64,000 nucleotides of DNA from Warburgia ugandensis (GCA_035236585.1 CP141137.1:42120057-42184056); one strand, 5' to 3'. Shown: positions 49,231 to 62,221, counted from the first letter of the stretch. The notes: a model not told the origin generated them from the letters alone. A program made the numbers and translations.

Positions 49231-52200
49231 CCTTTCCTTGGGCCCGGATCAAATCTAGGCCCTAGGAAGGACCGTGAACTTCCGGGATCAGTGCAGGTCA
49301 TATGAACTCCAAATTGAGATCGGAAAGAAGCTATGGAAAGCTTGAGACCTCTATTTTCTTATGGAATAATAAAAATGACATGTTATTCAATAAAAACTTT
49401 CTGTATTTAAGAATTAAGTTTCCAATTACATAGATTTTCAAGATCCGAGATGATCGGATATTAGAAACATGTTTTAATAATGATCTAATACTTAAATAAA
49501 GTTATATCTATGTTTAAATTGGATATATATGAGATATATTAAGGGATCTACCCTTTATGATAGAAAAACCCAAAAAATACAAAGGGACCCACTTGATCAA
49601 TGAGATCAAGTGTGATCGAATCCTTGGGATGGAAAGAATAAGCTGTTTATATGATGAAATCCAAGGAAATCGAGGATGGATTATGATAAAAATAGATCAA
49701 TGTGATCTTTTGACCTTAATAGAGAAAATTCTCTAAATATAACTAAAGTCCTTAATCAAAGGCAAAGATCTAAGATCAAATGGTTGGATCATAAGTAAAG
49801 GTTTCTAAAAATGTAAATCTAATTAGTTTCATTTTATGTTATTATGTTATAAAGCATGCTAGTATAACATTTAGAGTTTATGTGTTCATTCTTATCATAA
49901 GTTGCTAGAGTAAATTTAAGTACCTTGTCTCATTTTCATTTAATGTTAAATTAAGTAGTTTTATGATTTAAATTTATAATTCATTTATAGTTGAATGTTA
50001 GTAGTAGATTTACTTGTTATGAGATAAAGAGCATAAAACATCAAAAATGCATTCTAATGAGAAAGTAGAGTTTCATGACACAAATAAGAATGGAGTACTT
50101 TGGACTTAATTAGTAAGGGCTATAGTTAGTAGGACAATATAAGGATTATCAAATCCTTGGCCCAAATTAGGAAAAGAATAATAAACCCCATGAATGACAT
50201 TATAAATATTCATGGACTTAATTAAAATCCATTAGAAAGAGTACTTAGGGTAAACATGCTTATAGGAACCTTATGAAAGGTTGAGCTATGGTCATTCTAG
50301 TGAATGATGAACATAGTGGTTAAGGGGGTTATCTAATAGAGCCTCGCTCTTCCCCTACCTTCTGTTGACGTTTGTGAGGTCTAAACGCCTCCTTACATGA
50401 GGATTGAAGTAACCACTTTGTGTTCACCCATTCAACTAGTAAGCCTTAGCCAATTGGAAATAAGAGGAGCAGTCTAGATTTAGGCTTGAATAAGCTACCT
50501 TCAACCATGCACATTAACCGGTTGAATAATAATCATAAGAGCATAAAAGGTTAGTAAATTACCTAACCCTAATAAAAACAGTAAGTAAGATAAGGATTAT
50601 CAAACAAGATCCATTAGATCTTGGATGATCAAGAACAATAAGAATAAGAACACTATATTGTACTTAGTATGTATGTTTAGTAGTATACTTGTTATAATTC
50701 ATTAGATTAGATAATCCAAACCCTTGATCAAAGGTGATTCAAGGAAGAAAACCAAGATCATCCTCCATAGGGATGATCCAAGAACTGAACTTAGATCAAA
50801 GAAGAACTAGATGATAGAAGATCTAAGACCTTGATCTTTATCAACATGAGTAGATTGTCAATCAAAGGATCTATGAAAGATCAAGATCAAGGAGATGAAC
50901 ATACAAAGACTTAGAGATAGAAAAATACTTAGATATGAATGATCTAAAGATCATTCTAAACATCAGATCTAGTGATCAATAGGATTGTTCATAATTTATA
51001 TATTGACAATATGTATGGATGTACAGATTACATACATCGGTCAAGATCATGGAAGATTGGGGAAAAGAGATCAATCCTTAAAGGTAGGAGGATTTGATTA
51101 ATGCATTTACATGAGATATTCATGATTGTACTCATGATCTTATGTTGACAAGAGTAATGATAATACTTGTAGTAAATCTCTTGAAAACCTTATGATCCAA
51201 CCAAACACCTATAAGATGGTTAAGGACTAAACTATAAGTGAATAGGGAACTAGAAAATATTTCAGCCCTAAGTAAACAGACGTATGGTCCGATATATATG
51301 GAATCTATTTTACATACAAGCTTGGAGGCTTGTGAGTTTGTTTTAATAGGCATGAGCCTAGGGGATGCTATTGCTAGAGGAGTTATGAGGGTTTGGCCAC
51401 CCGCTCCTTGAAATTTGATGATATGATGATACCTTGCCCAATGAGAGGCTAAAAGTCGGGTGGTGGCAATTATGGGAAGGCCACCACTTGTGAAAGTCTT
51501 GCCCCCATACGGGCGGTGACATAATATTTTCCACCGTGGTATCGGTGGTGAACAGGCGATTATCCGAGCGCGCTAGTACGGATCGAGGCTATGACATAGC
51601 AACCTTTCGATTATTTTGCACTATGATGCATATGGGAACAGCATAGTGAAATGCCTTATGTTATAGCATAATGAAATGCTAGGTAATTGTATATTACCAA
51701 TGTTTCCCATGAAGGGAAATTCCCGAGTATGAGATTAGCTGTAATACTAAATTCTCAAAATAAAGAGAATTGATCAGCTTAGTTGGGAATGATATTTCAC
51801 TATTTTCACAAATTTAATTGGTTTACCCATGAAGGGTATGTATGTATATAGATATACATAACTTACAAAATAAAGAGTATGTTTGAGGATAACGAGATTA
51901 TGAAGGATTGGAATTACATTGTCAATTATTATGTTTCTTGAATCCCCTACCAAGCATTGCTTGCTGAGATATTGTACTTGTTGCAATATCTCGGATCGAG
52001 AAGGAGAGTTAGGAGCTGAAGACTATAGAAGACTTGAAGAGAATAATCTTCAAGGTATACCCTTGAAGATATGTATTTTTATTTGTTGAGAGTTTTATTG
52101 TATGGTGAGCTTGAGTTTTGGATTATGTAATTTGGACAAGTATTGTACTAGATTTGGTCATCTTGTGAACCACTGGATGGATCCTGGAGTTTAATAAAAG

Positions 52201-52523
52201 TATATTCCTTCAATGGAATTTTATTTTGTACACAAATTGTACTTATGTTATGTATGAAGTGGTGACTTGGGTTTTCAAAACAAGTTCTAAAGAAAAGAAT
52301 TTCCGCTGCTTTGTTTTGCGAAAATTTTTTACACTCTTAAGGGCCCTGCCTTTCAAAATACTTTACAAATCATGTTTTCAAAAAACCCGGGTCGTCACAG
52401 TTGGTATCAAAGCGATTCATCCAGTCACAGTACAGTACAAATATGTCCAAAAGAGAGATTATAATCCATGTCTAGATTAAGATAGAAATAGTTGTATAGA
52501 GGATTGATAGAAAATTTGAACAT

Positions 52524-52680
52524 ATGCCACCAAAGAGAATCACAAGATAGGCAACTCAAAATACTCCAGTTGACAATATGGAAAGAGTAACAATGAGCAA
52601 TGTGGAAGAGATGATAACAAGAGATGATGACAAGGGTGTTGAAGAACCTTCTTCCTCACCTATAGCAAACCCAAGGTTCA
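52524..52680 (+). pseudogene. gag N-terminal stub
   Basis: The ATG at 52524 opens MPPKRITR, then a TAG stop at 52548. Reading through in the same frame gives ATQNTPVDNMERV and a run rich in E and D (VEEMITRDDDKGVEE). This resembles the start of plant Ty3/gypsy gag, which often begins MPP plus basic residues. The same stop is present at 61388-61390 in copy 2, so it predates the duplication. Confidence 0.6.
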
Positions 52681-52775
52681 TCATCTTCGTAGAAATACCA
52701 AGTACGCAGCTCGGGTTCAACCTAAAGTGAGTGAATAAGAGATAAGTTATCGAGTTGATGAGAAGGAGTTATGTG

Positions 52776-53035
52776 ATAAACTCATTAGTTAAGAGATAAG
52801 TATAAAAGGAGGTAACTCATTAGTGAAGGATAAGTCTTGAAAGAGTAGCCTCATTTGTTGAAGAGGATGTAAAGAGTTGACTCATTAGTGAGGAAAGAGT
52901 TAAACTCATTATTTGAGGAATATGGAAAGAGTAGACTCATTTGTGAAGAAAGAGTAACTCATTTGTGAAGGATGAGTATAGAAAGAGTTAAACTCATTAA
53001 TTAAGAATAAATATAGAAAGAGTTAGTGTAATGAC
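52776..53035. repeat. minisatellite, GAAAGAGTTAAACTCATT type
   Basis: About eight imperfect units of 30-35 bp are built on ACTCATT(A/T)GTGAAG and GAAAGAGTTA. It recurs at 61617-61875 in internal region 2 with essentially the same unit order. Confidence 0.75.
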
Positions 53036-53349
53036 GGAATAGTATAGTATAAGTCGATATTACTTAGTGAAAGGAAAGTCGATATACTTAGTGAAAGGAC
53101 TCGAAATACTACTTAGCAAATAAGAATTCCAATAAAGGGAATAATAAGATATAGAAATCCATGGGAAAAACATTACAATAGATGTAAGGTATGATGTTCA
53201 GGTCTAACCTAAAGTCCTGAGTAAACATACAAAGTACGTTAATACAAGTATGTATATAACCATTATTAAGTAAAGTATGTATATAACCATTACTAAGTGA
53301 AGAAATGGAGATAAAGAGAGAAAAAAACGATAAATTGGAAAAGAAGATG

Positions 53350-53381
<32 letters not shown>

Positions 53382-53449
53382 TTTAACCTTATAGAAAAGA
53401 TGAAATGGAGATTTATGAGAAATAGGTGTTAAAGATGAAAACATTAGAA

Positions 53450-54031
53450 GTATTGTAAAATTCAAAGTTAACATTACAGATATAAAGAAATATAAATGTA
53501 GGAATTAGAATTGCTACATGCATAGTATTATGAAAATTAGTTAAATGAAATTAATCATCAAAATAGAGAGGATATGGCTTGAAAGAAATTTAAGGAGATA
53601 GGTAAGAAAGTGCAAAATTTGTAAATGAGAATAGTTTGAAATAAATATGAGTAAGGAGTTAAGCAAGTATTTTTCTCCAAAATTAGTGAGGCAAAGGAAT
53701 TAGTGGAGAAATGATAAAATTTTAGAACATGAAGAGATGAGTATTGTAAAATTCAAAGTTAACATTACAGATATAAAGAAATATAAATGTAGGAATTAGA
53801 ATTGCTACATGCATAGTATTATGAAAATTAGTTAAATGAAATTAATCATCAAAATAGAGAGGATATGGCTTGAAAGAAATTTAAGGAGATAGGTAAGAAA
53901 GTGCAAAATTTGTAAATGAGAATAGTTTGAAATAAATATGAGTAAGGAGTTAAGCAAGTATTTTTCTCCAAAATTAGTGAGGCAAAGGAATTAGTGGAGA
54001 AATGATAAAATTTTAGAACATGAAGAGATGA
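53450..54031. repeat. perfect 291-bp tandem duplication
   Basis: Units 53450-53740 and 53741-54031 appear identical by eye, each running from GTATTGTAAAATTC to GAACATGAAGAGATGA. The same pair exists at 62290-62871, so it was present before the array formed. Confidence 0.9.
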
Positions 54032-54317
54032 TCTTTGATATTAGAATAAAATGAAAAGGAAAAAGAGAGTTAGACATGTTAAAGGGACAAAAATAAGTAT
54101 TAAGAAAGACAATTAAACCATGAGAATATATGGTTAAAAAAAAAAAAAAAAAAATTATAGCTCTATATATGGTACAACAATTATGAAATCACCGAGTTAG
54201 AAATTATAAAGGTATGACAAATCATTGTGGAAATTAGCACTAGAGGATTTTCAAGGATTAAATAATTATTAATATAATAACTTTGGTGCTATTGAAAATA
54301 ATTTTGGGACTATCATT

Positions 54318-54443
54318 GATTAGCATTGATTAAGTCATTGATTATCATGGTCATGGATCATGAAAACAAAGAGAAATATTGATTAGCATTGATTAAGTCA
54401 TTGATTATCATGGTCATGGAACATGAAAACAAACAGAAATATT
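54318..54443. repeat. 63-bp tandem duplication
   Basis: Two units begin GATTAGCATTGATTAAGTC at 54318 and 54381 and differ at about three bases. The counterpart in the second copy starts at 63156. Confidence 0.85.
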
Positions 54444-56513
54444 TATTAGAAAAATATAGTCATTGAATATCATGAATAGGAGTACATCTTATTGATCAAG
54501 GCAAATGAAGAGCTAACTATGAATAAAGATATTACTTCCAATTACATGATGGAGTTGGTGATATTGAAAGATTTAAGAAATATAGTAAGGGGAAATATAA
54601 TTTTTTGAAGGAAAGGTGAAATAAAACATGAGAAATGAAAACAAATATTGGTTGTTAAATTTAAGTTTAAAGATGATTGTGAATGAGAAATAAATCCAAA
54701 TTGTTGGAGAAATAAGTGGCTAGAAATTTTAAGATAGTTTGAAGATTTTCAATCTTACATGAGATTGAATGAGAAAATATCTATAATAGTTGAGGAAAAG
54801 AACATCAAATTATATGAATGAGTTGAAAGAACAACTTTTTAAGGATATGGAGTGATTATAGCAATTTACATTATGAGAGTAACAAATTTCTTTTAGGAAA
54901 AGAAAAAGGAGGAATCAATATAAGGATGCATAAATGATGTTGAGGAAATTAAGTATCCTTTTTCTCTATAAGGATGAGCATTTTCAAATTTATTATTAAT
55001 TGGGAATTGGAAATGCAACATCAAAGTATAAAATCAAAAACAAATTTTAAAAAGTTCTATGAGTTAGATAATAGATGTTCATGAATTTGAGGAGAATGAA
55101 ATATATTGAATGAAGTGGTAATGATATATGGAAAGAGATTTCAAGAAATCAAGAGCATTTAGGGCATATATGTTAGACACTTACAAAACTTGTCTTATAA
55201 GTGTACATGTGATTAAAGAAGCAAAGTTTAGGTTATATAAATTTTAAGGATAGCATGGAATTTGACCCAACAAAGGTGGAATATGAGATCGAAATATTAA
55301 ATGACAATGACAATTAGAGAAATATATCTCTTATTGATTTTATAACATAAGGACATTCTTTTAGTGAAGATTTGCCATTGGGTACATAAATCCTAAATGA
55401 GTTGATAATAGATTGTTGAGAATTAAAGACTAGTTGATAAATTATGGTGTTTGTAAAGACATAAGAAGGGATGATTACAAAGTCAATATGGACTCTTTTA
55501 ATTGAAATTATCAAGAATATCGCAAATAAAGAGTTAGTATGATATGATAAAGGCTATGAGGTACACTTGAAAGAAGCATAAGGAAATGCAAAATCTAGAA
55601 ATTTTGAAGCCTATGACATACAAACATATATATATATATATGAGAGGAAAAAGAGATAAATATTATCATAGATTGTGAGAATGTTCTGAATATTGTTCTA
55701 ATTATGAGAAAGAAATAACAAAAGAGGATCAAGAATATATATGCAGAGTTAAATGACACCATCTTGGATGGAAAAATGTAAAAAGTCAAGTATTATGAAT
55801 AAAATGATACCTAAAAGGGTGTTACAAAAATAATGGATGAAAATGAGGAAAGATTCATTACAAGGAAACTATTATTGAAGGATAGAATTTGACAAGAAGT
55901 TGTCAATAGAAGGAAATAGTAAAGAAGTATGAACTGTAAAGAAGAAATAAAGTATACCCTTCCAAATAATGGAAGAATAAGAAAAGAGAAAATTACTTCC
56001 AAAGATTGGAAGGTTGTTACAAAGAACAATAGTTGAAGTTATAGAATCTTATCAATATGTATTATAGGAAGTCTAAGGACTATACATAGTAGGAAAGCTA
56101 TGTCCAAACTTTATATGTTAATACATAGTAGGAAAGCTATGTCAAAACTTTATAAGTTGAAAAAGAATGACGATGAGCAATAGAAGGTATAATGGAAAAT
56201 TGTGAAGTATGGAAAGATTGGTGAAAATTACCAATCAAGTGAAATGGAAGATTTTGAAACAAAAAGGGATAACTCAATAAGAGTTATTAATCATCTTTTG
56301 GGAAATTCTAGCAATAACCAGCTTTATTATATAGAGCATTATTAAGGTTAGTCATGGAGGAGCATTTTAACCTTTGAGAAAAGATAGTATAAAAAAAGGG
56401 ATGAAAGGAAATAGAATTTCCATAAGTGGCAAGGCCACATGTGTAAGGATATGAAAGAATTGTGAAAACTCCTAAGTGAGTTGTATTACAAATTTCGAGG
56501 ACGAAATTATTGT

Positions 56514-56525
56514 AAGGGGGAAGAT
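56514..56525 (+). other. polypurine tract and end-of-pol module
   Basis: AAGGGGGAAGAT lies directly before the LTR start TGTAATAACC. It is preceded at 56490-56512 by TTTCGAGGACGAAATTATTG, the conserved module found just upstream of the 3' LTR in many plant Ty3/gypsy (chromovirus-type) elements. Confidence 0.8.
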
Positions 56526-59500
56526 TGTAATAACCCCATTTTTTTGTAAATTGATTGAGAAAAATCAATAAAGTTTGAGTTTTAGATATTTCTGAAATAT
56601 TAGGGTTATTTAAAATATACTTTTTATAAAAGTATAATCAAATCATAAGACATGTAAAATTGAAATTAAACTTAGCAAACCCTTTAAAATGACTGTAAGC
56701 ACGACAAATTTCGAATTCGGATGAGAAATCCTTAAGTTTTTCATTTTTTGGACAAAAAGGGTAAAATAGTAATTTTACCCAAAAATCAAAATATTCCAAA
56801 AATCAAAATATGAAACATCAAAATTTAGAATGTACTGAGAAATACGAATCCAACGCCACTAAGTACACTCAAATCCGAGATCATGGGAATAAAACCCAAA
56901 GTTTTATGCATAAAGGTCAAAACGGACTTTTACACCATGTGGGGCCCACATGGGGCCCACATGGGGACCACCACGTCCCCAACAACCACTTTGATCAGCA
57001 GCCCATGTGAAACATGGGTCAACAAAGATCAGCTAGTCATGGGTTAGGTATGGGAGCATTAAAGACTTTCATGCCATTTTATATTAAAAAAATACATATT
57101 ATAATCATGAAAAAAGACCCAAAATGCCTATAAATACAACCCCAAAAATCTTCCAAAAATCCTCATACAATCCCCACGAAATTATCTTCAATCCCCTTGA
57201 AAAAATTAGATCTAGGATCCCTCTCAAAACCCCAAAATTTCCAAGAGCTAAATCTTTTTCCAATTTGTTTTTTTTAGATTAGAACAAGAGACCTAAATTC
57301 AATTAGGCACTCTGTTCTAGATCTAATTTCATCAATTCCACCGTCCAAAACATCCCAACACATCTATTCTACAAAACCCCCAAAGAAATTTCAAGATCCA
57401 ACGGTTCAAACAACGGTATTTACGCGAAAGGTGGATTTTAGGCTATATCGTCATCAACGAGGTATTTTTTATTGGGCATGTAAATCAAGTTTTCTCCTCA
57501 ATCAAGTAAGTGGAAATCCTTTTCCTATATTTTTAGTAATGTTTTATGTAATTTTTATTTTACTGTAATTAATTTTGATAATAAAAAGATAAAAATAAAG
57601 TAAACAACAGAACCCTTAATTAGGGATGATGGAGTGCTCGGATGAGAAATCGGGTGTACCAATCGATCCGGAAGGGTCCAAAACCCCTAGGGTAGAAGTT
57701 TCATCAAAATCGAGAGACCTTTTGGGCCCTCAATTGCAAGAGGATTGATTGGACGGTCCGTAATGGACCGTCCGATCTCCAGATCGACGACGCCCACGTG
57801 ACGCACCGTCGGAACGGCGCGTGCGATACGCGTGGAGCGTCTGTTCAAGCGCATGGAAGGCGCGTCCGTCCAAAGGACGAGCGGACGCGCCCGGCGACGG
57901 CCGGTTTGCGGGCGCGCGGACGACGGGCGTTCCGCTCGTCCCGTCCGCGTCTCGTGGACGTCCCGCAGGCGCGCGTCGGGATTTCGTCCCAGCGGACGCG
58001 CCCGACGACGCCTGGTTCGTTCCGCCGGTTCGTTCCGCCTGTCGTTCCGCCCGACTAATGCGGGCCGTCCTTTCCTTGGGCCCAGATCAAATCTAGGCCC
58101 TAGGAAGGACCGTGAACTTCAGATCAATTCAGAGTCATATGAACTCCAAATTGAGATCGGAAAGAAGCTATGGAAAGCTTGAGACCTCTATTTTCTTATG
58201 GAATAATAAAAATGACATGTTATTCAATAAAAACTTTCTGTATTTAAGAATTAAGTTTCCAATTACATAGATTTTCAAGATCTGAGATGATCAGATCTTA
58301 GAAACATGTTTTAATAATGATCTAATACTTAAATAAAGTTATATCTATGTTTAAATTGGATATATATGAGATATATTAAGGGATCTACCCTTTATGATAG
58401 AAAAACCCAAAAAATACAAAGGGACCCACTTGATCAATGAGATCAAGTGTGATCGAATCCTTGGGATGGAAAGAATAACTGTTTATATGATGAAATCCAA
58501 GGAAATCAGGGATGGATTATGATAAAAATAGATCAATGTGATCTTTTGACCTTAATAGAGAAAATTCTCTAAATATAACTAAAGTCCTTAATCAAAGGCA
58601 AAGATCTAAGATCAAATGGTTGGATCATAAGTAAAGGTTTCTAAAAATGTAAATCTAATTAGTTTCATTTTATGTTATTATGTTATAAAGCATGCTAGTA
58701 TAACATTTAGAGTTTATGTGTTCATTCTTATCATAAGTTGCTAGAGTAAATTTAAGTACCTTGTCTCATTTTCATTTAATGTTAAATTAAGTAGTTTTAT
58801 GATTTAAATTTATAATTCATTTATAGTTGAATGTTAGTAGTAGATTTACTTGTTATGAGATAAAGAGCATAAAACATCAAAAATGCATTCTAATGAGAAA
58901 GTAGAGTTTCATGACACAAATAAGAATGGAGTACTTTGGACTTAATTAGTAAGGGCTATAGTTAGTAGGACAATATAAGGATTATCAAATCCTTGGCCCA
59001 AATTAGGAAAAGAATAATAAACCCCATGAATGACATTATAAATATTCATGGACTTAATTAAAATCCATTAGAAAGAGTACTTAGGGTAAACATGCTTATA
59101 GGAACCTTATGAAAGGTTGAGCTATGGTCATTCTAGTGAATGATGAACATAGTGGTTAAGGGGGTTATCTAATAGAGCCTCGCTCTTCCCCTACCTTCGT
59201 TGACGTTTGTGAGGTCTAAACGCCTCCTTACATGAGGATTGAAGTAACCACTTTGTGTTCACCCATTCAACTAGTAAGCCTTAGCCAATTGGAAATAAGA
59301 GGAGCAGTCTAGATTTAGGCTTGAATAAGCTACCTTCAACCATGCACATTAACTGGTTGAATAATAATCATAAGAGCATAAAAGGTTAGTAAATTACCTA
59401 ACCCTAATAAAAACAGTAAGTAAGATAAGGATTATCAAACAAGATCCATTAGATCTTGGATGATCAAGAACAATAAGAATAAGAACACTATATTGTACTT

Positions 59501-61239
59501 AGTATGTATGTTTAGTAGTATACTTGTTATAATTCATTAGATTAGATAATCCAAACCCTTGATCAAAGGTGATTCAAGGAAGAAAACCAAGATCATCCTC
59601 CATAGGGATGATCCAAGAACTGAACTTAGATCAAAGAAGAACTAGATGATAGAAGATCTAAGACCTTGATCTTTATCAACATGAGTAGATTGTCAATCAA
59701 AGGATCTATGAAAGATCAAGATCAAGGAGATGAACATACAAAGACTTAGAGATAGAAAAATACTTAGATATGAATGATCTAAAGATCATTCTAAACATCA
59801 GATCTAGTGATCAATAGGATTGTTCATAATTTATATATTGACAATATGTATGGATGTACAGATTACATACATCGGTCAAGATCATGGAAGATTGGGGAAA
59901 AGAGATCAATCCTTAAAGGTAGGAGGATTTGATTAATGCATTTACATGAGATATTCATGATTGTACTCATGATCTTATGTTGACAAGAGTAATGATAATA
60001 CTTGTAGTAAATCTCTTGAAAACCTTATGATCCAACCAAACACCTATAAGATGGTTAAGGACTAAACTATAAGTGAATAGGGAACTAGAAAATATTTCAG
60101 CCCTAAGTAAACAGACGTATGGTCCGATATATATGGAATCTATTTTACATACAAGCTTGGAGGCTTGTGAGTTTGTTTTAATAGGCATGAGCCTAGGGGA
60201 TGCTATTGCTAGAGGAGTTATGAGGGTTTGGCCACCCGCTCCTTGAAATTTGATGATATGATGATACCTTGCCCAATGAGAGGCTAAAAGTCGGGTGGTG
60301 GCAATTATGGGAAGGCCACCACCGTGAAAGTCTTGCCCCCCATACGGGCAGTGACATAATATTTTCCACCGTGGTATCAGTGGTGAACAGGGCAGTTATC
60401 CGAGCGCGCTAGTACGGATGGGAGGGGACCATAGCAACCTTTCTGATTATTTTGCACTATGATGCATATGGGAACAGGCATAGTGAAATGCCTTATGTTA
60501 TAGCATAATGAAATGCTAGGTAATTGTATATTACCAATGTTTCCCATGAAGGGAAATTCCCAGTATGAGATTAGCTGTAATACTAAATTCTCAAAATAAA
60601 GAGAATTGATCAGCTTAGTTGGGAATGATATTTCACTATTTTCACAAATTTAATTGGTTTACCCATGAAGGGTATGTATGTATATAGATATACATAACTT
60701 ACAAAATAAAGAGTATGTTTGAGGATAACGAGATTATGAAGGATTGGAATTACATTGTCAATTATTATGTTTCTTGAATCCCCTACCAAGCATTGCTTGC
60801 TGAGATATTGTACTTGTTGCAATATCTCAGATCCAGAGAAGGAGAGTTAGGAGCTGAAGACTATAGAAGACTTGAAGAGAATAATCTTCAAGGTATACCC
60901 TTGAAGACATGTATTTTTATTTGTTGAGAGTTTTATTGTATGGTGAGCTTGAGTTTTGGATTATGTAATTTGGACAAGTATTGTACTAGATTTGGTCAGA
61001 CTTGTGAACCACTTTGGATGGATCACTGAGTTTAATAAAAGTATATTCCTTCAATGGAATTTTATTTTGTACACAAATTGTACTTATGTTATGTATGAAG
61101 TGGTGACTTGGGTTTTCAAAACAAGTTCTAAAGAAAAGAATTTCCGCTGCTTTGTTTTGCGAAAATTTTTTACACTCTTAAGGGCCCTGCCTTTCAAAAT
61201 ACTTTACAAATCATGTTTTCAAAAACCCGGGTCGTCACA
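56526..61239 (+). mobile_element. Family II LTR 2 (middle LTR of the array), 4,714 bp
   Basis: It begins TGTAATAACCCC and ends CCCGGGTCGTCACA. It is shared by the two units as 3' LTR of the first and 5' LTR of the second. It matches LTR 1 with offset 8,843, differing by homopolymer lengths and by scattered changes concentrated at CAG/CTG words. The TATA box is at 57129-57137, the CpG-rich block at 57785-58065 and its hairpin at 57860-57890. Confidence 0.93.
57785..58065. other. CpG-rich block in LTR 2
   Basis: This is the counterpart of 48940-49230, with the same G-box-like core and hairpin. It differs by several 1-2-base indels (for example CGGCCGACGG against CGGCGACGG, and GCGTACGTGG against GCGTCTCGTGG). 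These indels shift every open frame, which argues against a protein. Confidence 0.8.
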
Positions 61240-62188
61240 GTTGGTATCAAAGCGATTCATCCAGTCACAGTACAGGACAAATATGTCCAAAAGAGAGATT
61301 ATAATCCATGTCTAGATTAAGATAGAAATAGTTGTATAGAGGATTGATAGAAAATTTGAACATATGCCACCAAAGAGAATCACAAGATAGGCAACTCAAA
61401 ATACTCCAGTTGACAATATGGAAAGAGTAACAATGAGCAATGTGGAAGAGATGATAACAAGAGATGATGACAAGGGTGTTGAAGAACCTTCTTCCTCACC
61501 TATAGCAAACCCAAGGTTCATCATCTTCTGTAGAAATACCAAGTACGCAGCTCGTGTTCAACCTAAAGTGAGAGAATAAGAGATAAGTTATCAATTGATG
61601 AGAAGGAGTTATGTGATAAACTCATTAGTTAAGAGATAAGTATAAAAGGAGGTAACTCATTAGTGAAGGATAAGTCTTGAAAGAGTAGCCTCATTTGTTG
61701 AAGAGGATGTAAAGAGTTGACTCATTAGTGAGGAAAGAGTTAAACTCATTATTTGAGGAATATGGAAAGAGTAGACTCATTTGTGAAGAAAGAGTAACTC
61801 ATTTGTGAAGGATGAGTATAGAAAGAGTTAAACTCATTAATTAAGAATAAATATAGAAAGAGTTAGTGTAATGACGGAATAGTATAGTATAAGTCGATAT
61901 TACTTAGTGAAAGGAAAGTCGATATACTTAGTGAAAGGACTCGAAATACTACTTAGCAAATAAGAATTCCAATAAAGGGAATAATAAGATATAGAAATCC
62001 ATGGGAAAAACATTACAATAGATGTAAGGTATGATGTTCAGTCTAACCTAAAGTCCCGAGTAAACATACAAAGTACGTTAATACAAGTATGTATATAACC
62101 ATTATTAAGTAAAGTATGTATATAACCATTACTAAGTGAAGAAATGGAGATAAAGAGAAAAAAAAACGATAAATTGGAAAAGAAGATG

Positions 62189-62221
<33 letters not shown>

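Larger units (their letters stand above)
47683..52399 (+). mobile_element. Family II LTR 1 of the tandem array, 4,717 bp
   Basis: It begins TGTAATAACCCCC and ends ACCCGGGTCGTCACA, directly followed by the primer site. It inserts in the Athila RNase H; the five bases before it are AAATA, the expected target duplication. It contains a TATA box (48292-48300), a CpG-rich block (48940-49230) and the AGATATACATA palindrome near 51850. LTR length is far above the usual 0.3-2 kb of plant gypsy elements but fits LARD-class elements. It is nearly identical to LTR 2. Confidence 0.93.
52400..56525 (+). mobile_element. Family II internal region 1, non-autonomous, 4,126 bp
   Basis: It starts with GTTGGTATCAAAGC (52400-52413), the initiator-Met primer site with one change. 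It ends with TTTCGAGGACGAAATTATTG and the polypurine tract AAGGGGGAAGAT (56514-56525). Between them are a short gag N-terminus with an early stop, a minisatellite, a 291-bp tandem duplication, poly-A runs and AG-rich sequence without any pol domain. With a 4.7-kb LTR this is the layout of a large retrotransposon derivative (LARD). It would need gag-pol in trans. Confidence 0.9.

Noticed and set aside
48804..49265. Open frame of 153 codons in LTR 1 (and opposing 142-codon frame)
   Set aside because: It lies in the CpG-rich block where stop codons are rare in all frames. The LTR 2 counterpart has frame-shifting 1-2-base indels, and no domain is recognisable.
52776..53035. CRISPR-like repeat array
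   Set aside because: The units are degenerate, directly adjoining and without unique spacers. The context is a plant retrotransposon, so it is a minisatellite.
53350..53371. Poly-A run as the tail of a LINE or SINE
   Set aside because: The run lies inside the Family II interior at the same place in both copies, with no flanking duplication or LINE sequence.
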